Origin: an uncultured bacterium
Lineage (GTDB): Bacteria; Actinomycetota; Coriobacteriia; Coriobacteriales; Coriobacteriaceae
DNA length: 13,154 nucleotides
Direction: 5' to 3'
Assembly (NCBI GenBank): GCA_905215945.1
Contig: CAJMRZ010000024.1
Location: 1-13,154 of the forward strand
Part shown: in pieces, positions 1 through 7,325 of the stretch
Layout: each line of letters starts with the position of its first letter
Numbering within the stretch: position 1 is the stretch's first letter
The notes under the pieces: generated by a model
What the model was told of the DNA's origin: nothing
The model's input: the letters and a program-made list of their open reading frames with translations, nothing else
Database searches by the model: none
Position numbers and translations under genes: made by a program

Positions 1-66
1 GCCCCGTTCTCCGCGGCGGGGTTGTCTAAGGTTCTTGTTGAAGCTCGGCCATTGGCTCAAATGGAA
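1..66. other. Left-edge non-coding DNA
   Basis: No coding frame is supported here. A short hairpin can form from CCCCG at 2-6 and CGGGG at 17-21, followed by a weakly T-rich stretch. It may be the end of a terminator for a plus-strand gene beyond the left edge, but half the context is missing. Confidence 0.3.
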
Positions 67-97
67 ACGGGGGACGCATCTGCATCCCCCGTTTTTG
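67..97 (+). terminator. Rho-independent terminator at the end of the minus-strand cluster
   Basis: A perfect 8-bp stem, ACGGGGGA with TCCCCCGT, closes a 10-nt loop (two more pairs form inside past one mismatch) and is followed on the plus strand by TTTTT. The T-run side indicates termination of a plus-strand transcript entering from the left. It lies only 7 nt past the phosphoesterase stop codon, so the same hairpin probably also stops the minus-strand transcript, where the following bases (TTTCC) are a weaker U-run. Confidence 0.75.
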
Positions 98-103
98 TTG
101 TGA

Positions 104-571
104 TTACTCTAGGTCAATAAACTTAGTGCTTAGGATCTTGCCGTCTTTTACTAGCATTCTGGCCATGGTGGGGCTTCGGGTGCCTCTGGGGTAGCTAGCG
201 CTGCCCGGGTTGAGGACTAAACAACGGCCCACTTGGGCTTCTTTGGTTACGTGGGTGTGGCCGTTGATGGCTACGTCTACGGATCCCACCGGAAGGTCTT
301 CGCGGTAGTGGGCTACGGCGAATTTGAGGCCTTCGTAGGTAAAGAGCGCAAGACGGTCTACATCGGGGCCGTAGTCGCGGTAGTAATCGTTGTTGCCCAG
401 TACAGCCCGCACGGGGGCGATGGTACATAGGTGCTCGTAGTCCATCTCTGACGTGAGGTCTCCGGCGTGGATAATCAGGTCTGCGCCCTCAAGCTCATCC
501 AGGAGCGCAGGCGAAAGATAGCCGTGGGTGTCCGAGATGATGTCGATGCGCTTGGCGCTTGCACTGTTCAT
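104..571 (-). CDS. YfcE/MJ0936-family metallophosphoesterase
   Basis: A 155-residue calcineurin-like phosphoesterase of the small YfcE/MJ0936 type. These cytosolic two-metal enzymes hydrolyse phosphodiesters in vitro, and their natural substrates are mostly unknown. Metal-binding motifs occur in the expected order: DTHG at 14-17, AGD ending at D38, GNND at 59-62, H88, and GHTH at 104-107, followed by NPGS at 121-124. There is no signal peptide. The open frame continues 73 codons upstream, but that stretch runs through a terminator and the end of the preceding gene and is not protein-like. I chose the ATG at 571, which has GGAAGGG about 5 nt upstream. The segment from H88 to GHTH is short (about 17 residues), and H88 sits in HYRE where relatives usually have HGH, so the active-site rim may differ. 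Family assignment is secure; substrate is not known. Confidence 0.93.
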   Translation of the reverse strand: MNSASAKRIDIISDTHGYLSPALLDELEGADLIIHAGDLTSEMDYEHLCTIAPVRAVLGNNDYYRDYGPDVDRLALFTYEGLKFAVAHYREDLPVGSVDVAINGHTHVTKEAQVGRCLVLNPGSASYPRGTRSPTMARMLVKDGKILSTKFIDLE

Positions 572-610
572 GGGATCCCTTCCGCAAAAAACGATTCGGC
601 AGATACATAC

Positions 611-660
611 AAAAAGGCCCCACGGCTCCGCAGACGATGGGTCTACAGGGCTGCGGGGCC
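611..660 (-). terminator. Terminator of the kinase/regulator 1 operon
   Basis: On the minus strand, GGCCCC (660-655) pairs with GGGGCC (621-616), with further pairing between CCGCAG and CTGCGG, then TTTTT at 615-611. It starts 6 nt after the response regulator stop codon. The next start codon, of the phosphoesterase, is only 40 nt beyond it, so that gene depends on read-through or on a promoter inside this short gap. Confidence 0.8.
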
Positions 661-666
661 AGTGTG

Positions 667-1383
667 CTAGAGACTCAGGGCCTTCTTGAGCGGCACGACG
701 CGGCGGCGCGAAACCGGCACGCGTTCGTCGACGCCCGTAATGCCCAGCTGGATGGCGCCCGAGGGCACCGTCTCGACGTCCGTAACGCACGCCAAGTTGA
801 CGATATAGCGGCGGTGAACACGGAAGAAGCCAAAGTCGCAGAGCTTGGCCTCAAACTGCGCCAGCGAGGTCGTCGACAAAAAGCGATCATCGACGGTATA
901 GATGCAGGAGTAATCGTCCTTGGCCATGATAAAGCGAATGTCGTCCACGGGAATGAGCACCTTGCGGCCGCCCTTTTCCACCGGGATACGCTCGATGGTC
1001 ACCTTGCTGTCCGTAACCGGCTTGGTGCGTTGCATGACCTTCTCGATCGCGCGATCCAAGCGAGCTTCCTCGACCGGCTTCATCAGATAATCGACGGCAT
1101 CCACGTCGAATGCCTCGACCGCATGGTCACTATACGCAGTCACAAACACGATCGCCGGCGGATTTTTGAGCTTATGCAGCGCCTCGGCAAGTTGCAGGCC
1201 CGAGGCACCGGGCATCGAGATATCGAGAAACACGACATCCACGCGACTTTCCATAAGCATCTCGATGGCGGAGCGGACGCTCGACGCCTCCGTGATCGTG
1301 CCGATCTTGCCCGTTTGCTCGAGCAGGAAGCGAAGCTCCGAGCGAGCCGGCGCCTCATCATCCACAATCATCGCACGCAGCAT
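667..1383 (-). CDS. LytTR-family response regulator (pair 1)
   Basis: A 238-residue transcription factor with an N-terminal receiver domain (about 1-118) and a C-terminal LytTR DNA-binding domain (about 133-238). The receiver has the acidic pair D8/D9, the phospho-acceptor D54 in FLDISMPG, T82 and K102 in MKPVE. The LytTR part carries the typical FFRVHRRYIVNL at 187-198 and VPVSRRRV at 222-229. It is expected to be phosphorylated by the kinase encoded 72 nt upstream and then to bind promoter DNA, generally as direct repeats. The frame extends to a TTG at 1404, but the ATG at 1383 has AAAGG about 10 nt upstream and gives the standard receiver start (MLRAMIVDDE). A strong terminator follows at once, so it ends the glycosyltransferase-kinase-regulator unit. 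It is closely similar to the regulator at 6553-7287. The regulon is unknown. Confidence 0.95.
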   Translation of the reverse strand: MLRAMIVDDEAPARSELRFLLEQTGKIGTITEASSVRSAIEMLMESRVDVVFLDISMPGASGLQLAEALHKLKNPPAIVFVTAYSDHAVEAFDVDAVDYLMKPVEEARLDRAIEKVMQRTKPVTDSKVTIERIPVEKGGRKVLIPVDDIRFIMAKDDYSCIYTVDDRFLSTTSLAQFEAKLCDFGFFRVHRRYIVNLACVTDVETVPSGAIQLGITGVDERVPVSRRRVVPLKKALSL

Positions 1384-1455
1384 AGGGATAAAACCTTTCG
1401 TCAACTAACTACGCCGGGCATCCGTCGCATGACGTTGAGCCCGTAGCCCTTTATT

Positions 1456-2799
1456 TTACTCTTGAATGTCAAAGATGCTCTCTGACAAATCAAGATGAAG
1501 GAGCACTTTGGTGCCCTTGCCCGGCGCCGATTCGACACGCGTATAGGAGTGCGGCCCATAAAAGCGATGGATGCGCTCCGAAATATTGTGCATGGCCACA
1601 CCGGCGCCGCCACCCTGGGGAGAGTTGGCGTCGGGACGGGCAGAACGCTCGTCAAACAGTCTGGCGGCGGTACCCTCATCCATGCCCACGCCATTATCGG
1701 CCACGGCAATCAAGATTGCATCCTCGCCGTCTTGGTGAACGGTCACGTCGATCCTCAGGGCGTCGTCATCGCCCATACCATGACGCACGGCGTTCTCGAC
1801 AATCGGCTGGATCACGAACGCCGGCACCAGCGTATCTTCCACGTCCTCGGACACATCGAACGTCGCAAGCACGCGGTCCTCGCCAAAGCGGGCCTTCTCA
1901 AAGGTAAGGTAGCGCTTGGTCTGTGCGACCTCGCGCGAGACCGGAATAAGCGATCCCGAATTGTCGAGCGTGGCACGATAGAACGATGAGAACTCACGAA
2001 GCAGTTCGCGGGCCCGCAGCGGGTCGGTGCGCGTAAACGATGCAATGGTGTTCAGCGTGTTGAACAGGAAGTGCGGGTTAATCTGCGCCTGCAGCGCACG
2101 CACCTCGGCGCGCGCCGTGAGTTCCTTTTGCACCTCGAGCTCGTGGATGGCGAGCTGCGTGGACAAGATCTCGGCAAAGCCCGAGGCAAGCGCATACTGG
2201 GTACGGTCGACGGCGCGCGGGGTCTTGTAGTAGAACTTGAGCGTGCCGACGGTACGATCGCCCACCTTGATGGGGGCGATAATGCCGGCGGGGACTTGGT
2301 TGTGCGAGCCGTCCGAGCCCACGACATCCACCATACGGTTGAACGACTGCACGATGCCATGTTCGATAACGTAGCGTGTGGCAAGCGTGTGGATGGGAGT
2401 ATCGGGCAGCAGTTTTTCCTCAAACTCGCCCGCGCAGGCAAGCACGTTGTCCTCGTCGGTGATGGCCACCGTCATGGCGCGCGTCTCGGGCAAAATGCGC
2501 CGGCACACCAAACGCGCCGACTCCTGCGTCAGACCGCCCTTAATGTCCTCGAGCATGGCCGAGGCCACCGAGAGCGTCTCCTCGGTGTACTGGGAGCGCA
2601 CCGAATCGGGATTGAGCGTCAAAAAGATAAAGATGCACAGAAAGATGCACAGCAGCGCGCAGGCAATCACCGTGGCGATCGGCTCGATACCGGTCACCAA
2701 GGCAAAAATAAAGTACACCAGCACACAAATGGCGCAGGCAACGGCAATGATGCGAAAGATTGATATTGAACTATCGCGCTGGGCGCGGCGGTCGATCAT
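1456..2799 (-). CDS. LytS-type sensor histidine kinase (pair 1)
   Basis: A 447-residue membrane sensor kinase. Two hydrophobic helices (about 13-34 and 40-62) leave almost no extracellular loop. They are followed by a cytosolic GAF-like region (about 75-215), a short helix, and a His_kinase plus HATPase_c unit. The phospho-acceptor is H243 in NPHFLFNTLN. The ATP-binding boxes are VENAVRH (334-340), DNGVGM (368-373) and GGGAG (396-400). The small periplasmic part suggests sensing within the membrane or the cytosol, probably through the GAF-like domain; the ligand is unknown. Its ATG overlaps the glycosyltransferase stop codon as ATGA, with a GGAGGGGG ribosome binding site inside the end of that gene, which points to translational coupling. 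The partner regulator starts 72 nt downstream. It lacks the five-helix LYT domain of classical LytS. Function as a kinase is confident; the signal is not. Confidence 0.94.
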   Translation of the reverse strand: MIDRRAQRDSSISIFRIIAVACAICVLVYFIFALVTGIEPIATVIACALLCIFLCIFIFLTLNPDSVRSQYTEETLSVASAMLEDIKGGLTQESARLVCRRILPETRAMTVAITDEDNVLACAGEFEEKLLPDTPIHTLATRYVIEHGIVQSFNRMVDVVGSDGSHNQVPAGIIAPIKVGDRTVGTLKFYYKTPRAVDRTQYALASGFAEILSTQLAIHELEVQKELTARAEVRALQAQINPHFLFNTLNTIASFTRTDPLRARELLREFSSFYRATLDNSGSLIPVSREVAQTKRYLTFEKARFGEDRVLATFDVSEDVEDTLVPAFVIQPIVENAVRHGMGDDDALRIDVTVHQDGEDAILIAVADNGVGMDEGTAARLFDERSARPDANSPQGGGAGVAMHNISERIHRFYGPHSYTRVESAPGKGTKVLLHLDLSESIFDIQE

Positions 2800-3983
2800 T
2801 CGGCCCCCTCCAGGATACTGATCAGTTGTGCGTCACGCCAAAGCCCGTCCATGATCTTGGGCCAAAAGCTCTGGAAACGCAGGTAGCTTGCAGCGTTTTG
2901 GCGCGCATAGGCCTTTGCCTCGTCGATACCATGGCGCCAGATGCGCAGGTAGCCCTCATGCTCGCGGGTAAACACGCTGCGGACCATGGCGGTCTTGCGC
3001 ACGCGGTCGTCGAGCTCGCGCGAAATCCACGGGCCCGGGTAGGGCATGAGCGATGCCGCCGTAACGGGAATGAGCTCCTTTTGATGCGCGGCGAATGTCA
3101 ACTTGGCCCGTTCGTAGTACCAACGGTATACATCCTGCATAAAGCGCGGTGAGCGCTTTTCGGACTCCGGAGGCAGATGGCGCACGGTCCACTCGTTATC
3201 GAACCACACGTCGTAGCCAAACATGCGCATGTTAAAGAGGTAATCCAAGTCCTCGCCGCGGGTGATAAACGGGTCAAAGGCCACACGCGTAAAGGCGCGG
3301 GCGTGCAGGGCCATCAGGCCGCCGCACACGTAGTTGGAGCGCGAGATGCGGGTGCCCGAGAGCGCCTTTTTCATCCAACGGTTGAACTCGATGCGCTTGG
3401 TCCACCAACGATGGCAGATGCCCGCCTTGTCCGTGGGAGCCAGCGGCGAGCCGTCGCGATCGTAGAAATAGCCGCTCTTGACCAAGATCGGCAAGCCCTG
3501 ACGCGTCTGCTGCCCCAACGCATAGGTCGCGCGCTTCATAAAGTCGGCGTCGATGACAGTCTCATCGTCATCCAAGAAGATAACCGCGTCATGCCCCAGC
3601 ACAGCGGCGCAGGCTAGCCCCATATTGCGGATGGCACCGTAGCCTCGCAGGCTCACGCACTCGCCCGAACCCTTGGGCGCGATCTGAGCAACCCGGTCTG
3701 CGATGCGCGAGGCCTGGGTGTTGGTGACAACGGTGACCTTGAGCGTGGGATGCGCGTCGACAATCTCGTGCACGCGCAGCGACACATCGGCTGTGGCAGA
3801 AACGGGACAGACCACCAAAAGGATGATGCGCGGGATGTCACGTACCTGCTCAAGCGAGGCCAGGCAGCGGTCGAGTTCGGGATTGTCGGCGTTGAGTCGC
3901 GTCGAATGGTCATAGGTGCCAGGGGCGTTTGCGCAAGCGTCATCGCCCGCCCAATACGTTGGAATCACGACCGTGGCGTTCAT
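2796..3983 (-). CDS. Family 2 (GT-A fold) glycosyltransferase
   Basis: A 395-residue soluble glycosyltransferase with no signal peptide or membrane segment, so it should act in the cytosol or at the inner membrane face. The N-terminus VVIPTYW (5-11) opens the Rossmann-like fold. FLDDDE at 136-141 contains the Asp motif that binds nucleotide-sugar and metal. CGGLMALHARAF (220-231) and RGEDLDY (242-248), the latter with the likely catalytic acid pair, match the GT2 pattern. About 120 residues after this are not assigned. Donor and acceptor cannot be read from the sequence; a wall or surface glycan is a reasonable guess only. The ATG at 3983 has GGGAGGG about 7 nt upstream. It is the first gene of a unit with the kinase and regulator of pair 1, and its stop codon overlaps the kinase start by 4 nt. 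A hairpin ending in TTTTT lies about 20 nt before its start. Confidence 0.9.
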   Translation of the reverse strand: MNATVVIPTYWAGDDACANAPGTYDHSTRLNADNPELDRCLASLEQVRDIPRIILLVVCPVSATADVSLRVHEIVDAHPTLKVTVVTNTQASRIADRVAQIAPKGSGECVSLRGYGAIRNMGLACAAVLGHDAVIFLDDDETVIDADFMKRATYALGQQTRQGLPILVKSGYFYDRDGSPLAPTDKAGICHRWWTKRIEFNRWMKKALSGTRISRSNYVCGGLMALHARAFTRVAFDPFITRGEDLDYLFNMRMFGYDVWFDNEWTVRHLPPESEKRSPRFMQDVYRWYYERAKLTFAAHQKELIPVTAASLMPYPGPWISRELDDRVRKTAMVRSVFTREHEGYLRIWRHGIDEAKAYARQNAASYLRFQSFWPKIMDGLWRDAQLISILEGAE

Positions 3984-4004
3984 GCCTTACCCTCCCTGCA
4001 ACAC

Positions 4005-4040
4005 AAAAACGGGGCGCCGCCAAACACAGGCGACGCCCCG
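4005..4040 (-). terminator. Terminator of the MFS gene, or leader hairpin of the glycosyltransferase operon
   Basis: On the minus strand CGGGGCG pairs with CGCCCCG, with inner CGC/GCG pairs across one mismatch, followed by TTTTTGTG. The form is that of an intrinsic terminator for the MFS gene ending 114 nt upstream. It ends only about 20 nt before the glycosyltransferase ATG, so any promoter for that operon lies upstream of or within it. The hairpin would then also be in the operon's 5' leader. Confidence 0.75.
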
Positions 4041-4056
4041 CGACCTAGCTGATTCC

Positions 4057-4062
4057 ATCATA
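4057..4062 (-). promoter_or_regulatory. Possible -10 element for the glycosyltransferase-kinase-regulator operon
   Basis: TATGAT on the minus strand matches five of six positions of TATAAT. The hexamer 17 nt upstream (GAGCAA, 4085-4080) is a poor -35. It is the best candidate in the 170-bp gap, but it places the hairpin at 4010-4040 at the start of the transcript. Inference only. Confidence 0.35.
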
Positions 4063-4077
4063 CCCACTTGGGCAAAT

Positions 4078-4098
4078 CATTGCTCGCAAGTCGCAATG
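4078..4098. promoter_or_regulatory. Dyad CATTGC-N9-GCAATG, possible operator
   Basis: Perfect 6-bp arms separated by 9 bp, total 21 bp, near two turns of helix. It covers the expected -35 region of the candidate promoter at 4057-4062. The half-site ATTGC recurs in the palindrome before the second kinase operon (8774-8788). The binding protein is unknown; LytTR proteins normally use direct repeats, so another regulator is at least as likely. Confidence 0.35.
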
Positions 4099-4154
4099 TT
4101 TATTGCGGATAACCCCAAAAGAGTACCGTGGACAGGCACAATAGCCGCTCGCTC

Positions 4155-5414
4155 CTATGCGGCATGCTCTGCCGCCCGAGTCATGCGGGACAGGCGGACC
4201 AGCAGCATAAAGCCAACGATCAGCAACACGCCAATGGAAAGGACGCCCAGTGACGGGTTGCCGGTCAACGAGGTGACGACCGACACCAGGAAGGTGCCCA
4301 TGACGCTTGCATAACGACCAAAGATGTCAAAGAAGCCGTAGTACTCGTTGGATTTTTCCTTAGGGATAATGCGGCCAAAGTAGCTACGGCTGAGCGCCTG
4401 CACGCCGCCCTGGAACAGGCCGACCATAATGGCAAGCACCCAGAATTCGAAGGCGGTCTTTAGGAAGAACGCGGCAAACAGCACAATGCTCATGTAGGCG
4501 GCGACGGCCACCAGGATCATGTTGAGCGTGCCCACGCGTCCGGCGAGCTTGCCGTAGATGATGGCGGACGGAAAGGCCACGAACTGCGTAACGAGCAGCG
4601 CCAGGACCAACTGGGTCGAATCAATGCCCAAGGCCGATCCGTAGCTGGTTGCCATGGAAATGACCGTGTGCACACCGTCGATATAGAAGAAGAACGCGAT
4701 CATGTAGACCAGCACGGTCTTGTTGTGGGCGATCTCGCGCATGGTGTGTCCGACCTCGGAGAACACACCGCCCACGATGTGGCCGATAGTGTCCTCGGGA
4801 CCGCGCTCGCGACCGTACTTTTGCTTATAGGTGCGAATGAGCGGCAGGGTAAAGATGAGCCACCAGGCACCAGTGATGATAAACGACAGACGCGTTGCCA
4901 GCATGGTAGGGACGCCAAGAGCGGGGCCACCCATGATGAGCGCCAGGCAGATGACGAACGGCACGGTGGAACCGATGTAGCCCCAGGCATAGCCCGAGCT
5001 GGACACGGCGTCCATGCGCTCGTCGGTGGTAATGTCGGGCAGCATGGCGTCGTAGAACGTCATAGAAGAGTTAAGGCCGATGGTGCACAGCACGTACACG
5101 GTCAAAAATGCCATGGCGGACATTGGGATAGCCTGCGCCAGGCAAAGCACCAGGCCCGTGAGGAAGAAGCCCAAGAAGAACTTGATCTTGTTGCCAGCGT
5201 AGTCGGCAAGCGCGCCCAGAATGGGCATGAGCATGGCGATGACCAGCGAGGCGATCGTCTGCGCATTGCCCCAGGCGACCACCAGGTCGGCCGAGGAAGC
5301 GCCGGTATTGATGGCGTTAAAGTAAATGGGCACCACCGAGGTATTGAGCAGCACAAGGGCCGAATTGCCCACATCATACATAACCCAGTTACGCTCGAGC
5401 TTGGTGTATTTCAT
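4155..5414 (-). CDS. UMF1 (Atg22-like) family MFS transporter
   Basis: A 419-residue integral membrane protein with roughly 12 predicted helices. It belongs to the bacterial UMF1 branch of the major facilitator superfamily, related to the yeast vacuolar effluxer Atg22. Family marks are the N-terminal W-x-x-YDVGNSA (10-19), the loop LADYAGNK (69-76) after helix 2, and FQGGVQALSRSYFGRIIPKEKS at 334-355 (key residues Q335, G337, Q339, R343, P351), then YYGFFDIFGR. The substrate of bacterial members is generally undefined, and the Atg22 link to amino-acid export is only suggestive. The ATG at 5414 has AAGGG about 9 nt upstream. The phospholipase-like gene ends 101 nt before it with no convincing terminator between, so the two may be cotranscribed. 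A terminator follows 114 nt after its stop. Its length and motifs are complete. Confidence 0.92.
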   Translation of the reverse strand: MKYTKLERNWVMYDVGNSALVLLNTSVVPIYFNAINTGASSADLVVAWGNAQTIASLVIAMLMPILGALADYAGNKIKFFLGFFLTGLVLCLAQAIPMSAMAFLTVYVLCTIGLNSSMTFYDAMLPDITTDERMDAVSSSGYAWGYIGSTVPFVICLALIMGGPALGVPTMLATRLSFIITGAWWLIFTLPLIRTYKQKYGRERGPEDTIGHIVGGVFSEVGHTMREIAHNKTVLVYMIAFFFYIDGVHTVISMATSYGSALGIDSTQLVLALLVTQFVAFPSAIIYGKLAGRVGTLNMILVAVAAYMSIVLFAAFFLKTAFEFWVLAIMVGLFQGGVQALSRSYFGRIIPKEKSNEYYGFFDIFGRYASVMGTFLVSVVTSLTGNPSLGVLSIGVLLIVGFMLLVRLSRMTRAAEHAA

Positions 5415-5515
5415 GGACAGGGACCCTTCGTATTCGCCCGATATGCAGTTAGTTCATCGTACCCCAATTGTCCAGAAGCACCGGTAAGGATTCGGCAAAG
5501 GGGCACGCACAGGCC

Positions 5516-6460
5516 CTATTCCTCGCGGTCGAACTCCTCATCGGCATTGAGCGCGCGACCGCTGTAGTTGACGTGACTGGTCACGGCATCCATGTCACCG
5601 GTCTCGATAAAACGTGCGACCGTGCACTCGTAATCGACCAGCGCGCGATCAAAGACCTCGGGGAAACTCTCGTTCGAGACCTCGTCGGTAAAGGGATTCT
5701 TCCATGTCAGATGGCCCAGGTTACCGGTGCGCTCGGGCAGCTCCGTCGTCACGCGATGGGCAAGGCCGTCGAGCAGCGAGTAGTCGTGCACCAAGCCCTC
5801 AACCAACGAGATCGCGCGCGTCTTTGCGGAGCCGGCCGGCTCAATCGCGCGGTAAAGTCGCTGCATATTGGCAACGGCAGCACCGTACTCCCCCGCCGGA
5901 ATGTCAATGCCGTACACGCGTCCGGCAACATAGCTCATCAGCACGCCGGCCACGCGATTGATGCGATCGGTGGTGACGATCTCGCCCGCCGGCGGGTAAT
6001 CGTCGACCGTAGCGCCGGCGCGTTTAAGCTGCAGCATCAGTACATCCAGGTCGCTCTCGATCACGGCATGAACCTGACTGCTCGAATCCTCAAGCTCTGA
6101 ATCGGACTCCACGATGCCAAACTGCTGCTCATAGACAAAGGGATGGGCGTTGCGGTCGAGCACGTAATGAGACAGCAGGCCCAGCGCAAAAGCGCGACCC
6201 AAGCTGGCGTCGCGCGGCAGCAGATGCGACACGCCGTCGCGCAGGCACGCGAACTGGCGAGACATGCGCGACCGATGCATGACCTGCGCCAGCAGCGTGC
6301 AGTCGGAAACACGCGGTGTCAGAATGTGAAAGAAAAACGGGTCGGGGCCTTGGTTGCCCAAGATAAAGGCAATGCGCTCTTCATCGGACGTGATGACGCC
6401 CTGCGGAAGACGGTCGATGCTTTCCTCGCCAAACAGATGATGGGTGATAAGCGCGGGCAT
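5516..6460 (-). CDS. Zinc-dependent phospholipase C-like protein
   Basis: A 314-residue protein resembling the zinc-dependent phospholipase C / S1-P1 nuclease fold. Candidate metal ligands fall in the family pattern: H7 and H8 after the initiator in MPALITHHLFG, NQGPDPFFFH (36-45, with D40 and H45), LLSHYVLDRNAHPFVY (H98, D102, H106), and HAVIESDLD (H131, E135, D139). True secreted phospholipases C have a signal peptide and mature N-terminal Trp. This one has neither, so a cytosolic role on another substrate is likely, and the reaction is not known. The open frame extends 10 codons to a GTG, but the ATG at 6460 has AAAGGA 6-7 nt upstream and gives the conserved N-terminus. It lies 92 nt after the regulator of pair 2 and may share its transcript; a possible own promoter is annotated at 6493-6519. 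Family is fairly sure, function weak. Confidence 0.85.
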   Translation of the reverse strand: MPALITHHLFGEESIDRLPQGVITSDEERIAFILGNQGPDPFFFHILTPRVSDCTLLAQVMHRSRMSRQFACLRDGVSHLLPRDASLGRAFALGLLSHYVLDRNAHPFVYEQQFGIVESDSELEDSSSQVHAVIESDLDVLMLQLKRAGATVDDYPPAGEIVTTDRINRVAGVLMSYVAGRVYGIDIPAGEYGAAVANMQRLYRAIEPAGSAKTRAISLVEGLVHDYSLLDGLAHRVTTELPERTGNLGHLTWKNPFTDEVSNESFPEVFDRALVDYECTVARFIETGDMDAVTSHVNYSGRALNADEEFDREE

Positions 6461-6492
6461 AATGATCCTTTCGATTTCATTCGATGCCACCC

Positions 6493-6519
6493 ATTATGCC
6501 CACCGCGCGCCCATGCCAA
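6493..6519 (-). promoter_or_regulatory. Possible promoter of the phospholipase-like gene
   Basis: On the minus strand TTGGCA (6519-6514) and CATAAT (6498-6493) match the -35 and -10 consensus at five of six positions each, but the spacer is only 15 nt instead of about 17. The start codon is about 30 nt downstream. Weak support by eye only. Confidence 0.35.
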
Positions 6520-6552
6520 ACCTGCGATGGTAAACGACGGCACGCAGACCGT

Positions 6553-7287
6553 CTACGCAAGCCCCAAGTGTGCTTTAACCTCGGCAGCGCGACGGCGGGA
6601 CACGGGCACCGTCGAGGTTACGCGATCGAGCCTGAGCTCCATAAGACCCGTGGAACCGATCTCGACATTGTGCACGTCTTCCAAATTGACCAGATAGCTG
6701 CGATGAACGCGAATAAAGCCCTCGGAGACCAAGCGACGCTCGAGCGAAGAGATCGACTCATTGATCAGGTACGTTCCCTCGGCGCAGATGGCGTTGCAAA
6801 AATCGGCGCGCGCCTCAAAGTAGCAGACGTCTGCGGCGGGAATGAACACCTTTTTGCCCCCGCGGTCCACCGTCAGACGCAAAGGCTGGCGCGGAGCGTG
6901 GATAACACGACGGACACCCAAGGCTGCCTCGATCTTGTCGAGTGCCTTTGACAGGCGTGCGTCCTCGACCGGCTTGACGACATAATCGACGGCATCGAGG
7001 TTATACGCATCAGCCGCATACTCGGCAAACGCCGTCACAAACACAACCACCGGCGGCGTCTTTAGGTTCTGCAGCGTCTCGGCAAGCTCAATTCCCGAGC
7101 GACCGGGCATGGTAATGTCTAAAAACAGCACGTCGGGCTTGTTCGACAGAATCGACTCCACGGCTTCGGTGACATTGCCCGCCTCGGCAATCTGGCCCAC
7201 ACGCGTATCCTTTTCCAACAGATAGCGTAGCTCAGCCCTAATGGGAGGTTCGTCATCAACCACCAAGATGTTCCAGCCTTCGGACAT
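6553..7287 (-). CDS. LytTR-family response regulator (pair 2)
   Basis: A 244-residue receiver-LytTR regulator. The receiver (about 5-122) has D11/D12, phospho-acceptor D57 in FLDITMPG, T85 and K105 in VVKPVED. The LytTR domain (about 136-240) has FIRVHRSYLVNL at 191-202 and VPVSRRRA at 228-234. It is expected to be phosphorylated by the kinase encoded 38 nt upstream. The ATG at 7287 has AGAGGGGA about 7 nt upstream. It aligns along its whole length with the regulator at 667-1383, including ELR(F/Y)LLE, LDI(S/T)MPG, VDAVDY/LDAVDY and the SRRR turn, so the two systems come from a duplication or from one expanded family. LytTR contact residues are similar but not identical, so overlapping targets are possible. 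The target genes are unknown. Confidence 0.95.
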   Translation of the reverse strand: MSEGWNILVVDDEPPIRAELRYLLEKDTRVGQIAEAGNVTEAVESILSNKPDVLFLDITMPGRSGIELAETLQNLKTPPVVVFVTAFAEYAADAYNLDAVDYVVKPVEDARLSKALDKIEAALGVRRVIHAPRQPLRLTVDRGGKKVFIPAADVCYFEARADFCNAICAEGTYLINESISSLERRLVSEGFIRVHRSYLVNLEDVHNVEIGSTGLMELRLDRVTSTVPVSRRRAAEVKAHLGLA

Positions 7288-7325
7288 ATGTGCTTCCCCT
7301 CTTTTTCTCTCAATCCAACCGCGTG

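Noticed and set aside
572..790. N-terminal extension of the phosphoesterase frame
   Set aside because: It crosses the terminator at 611-660 and the end of the response regulator; the ATG at 571 has a good ribosome binding site and begins the conserved domain.
1384..1455. Possible leader peptide between kinase 1 and regulator 1
   Set aside because: The only ATG-initiated frame is about 9 codons without a properly spaced ribosome binding site.
6531..6553. Short hairpin GACGG/CCGTC at the end of response regulator 2
   Set aside because: Only 5 bp, overlaps the stop codon and is followed by GTTTACC; too weak to call a terminator.
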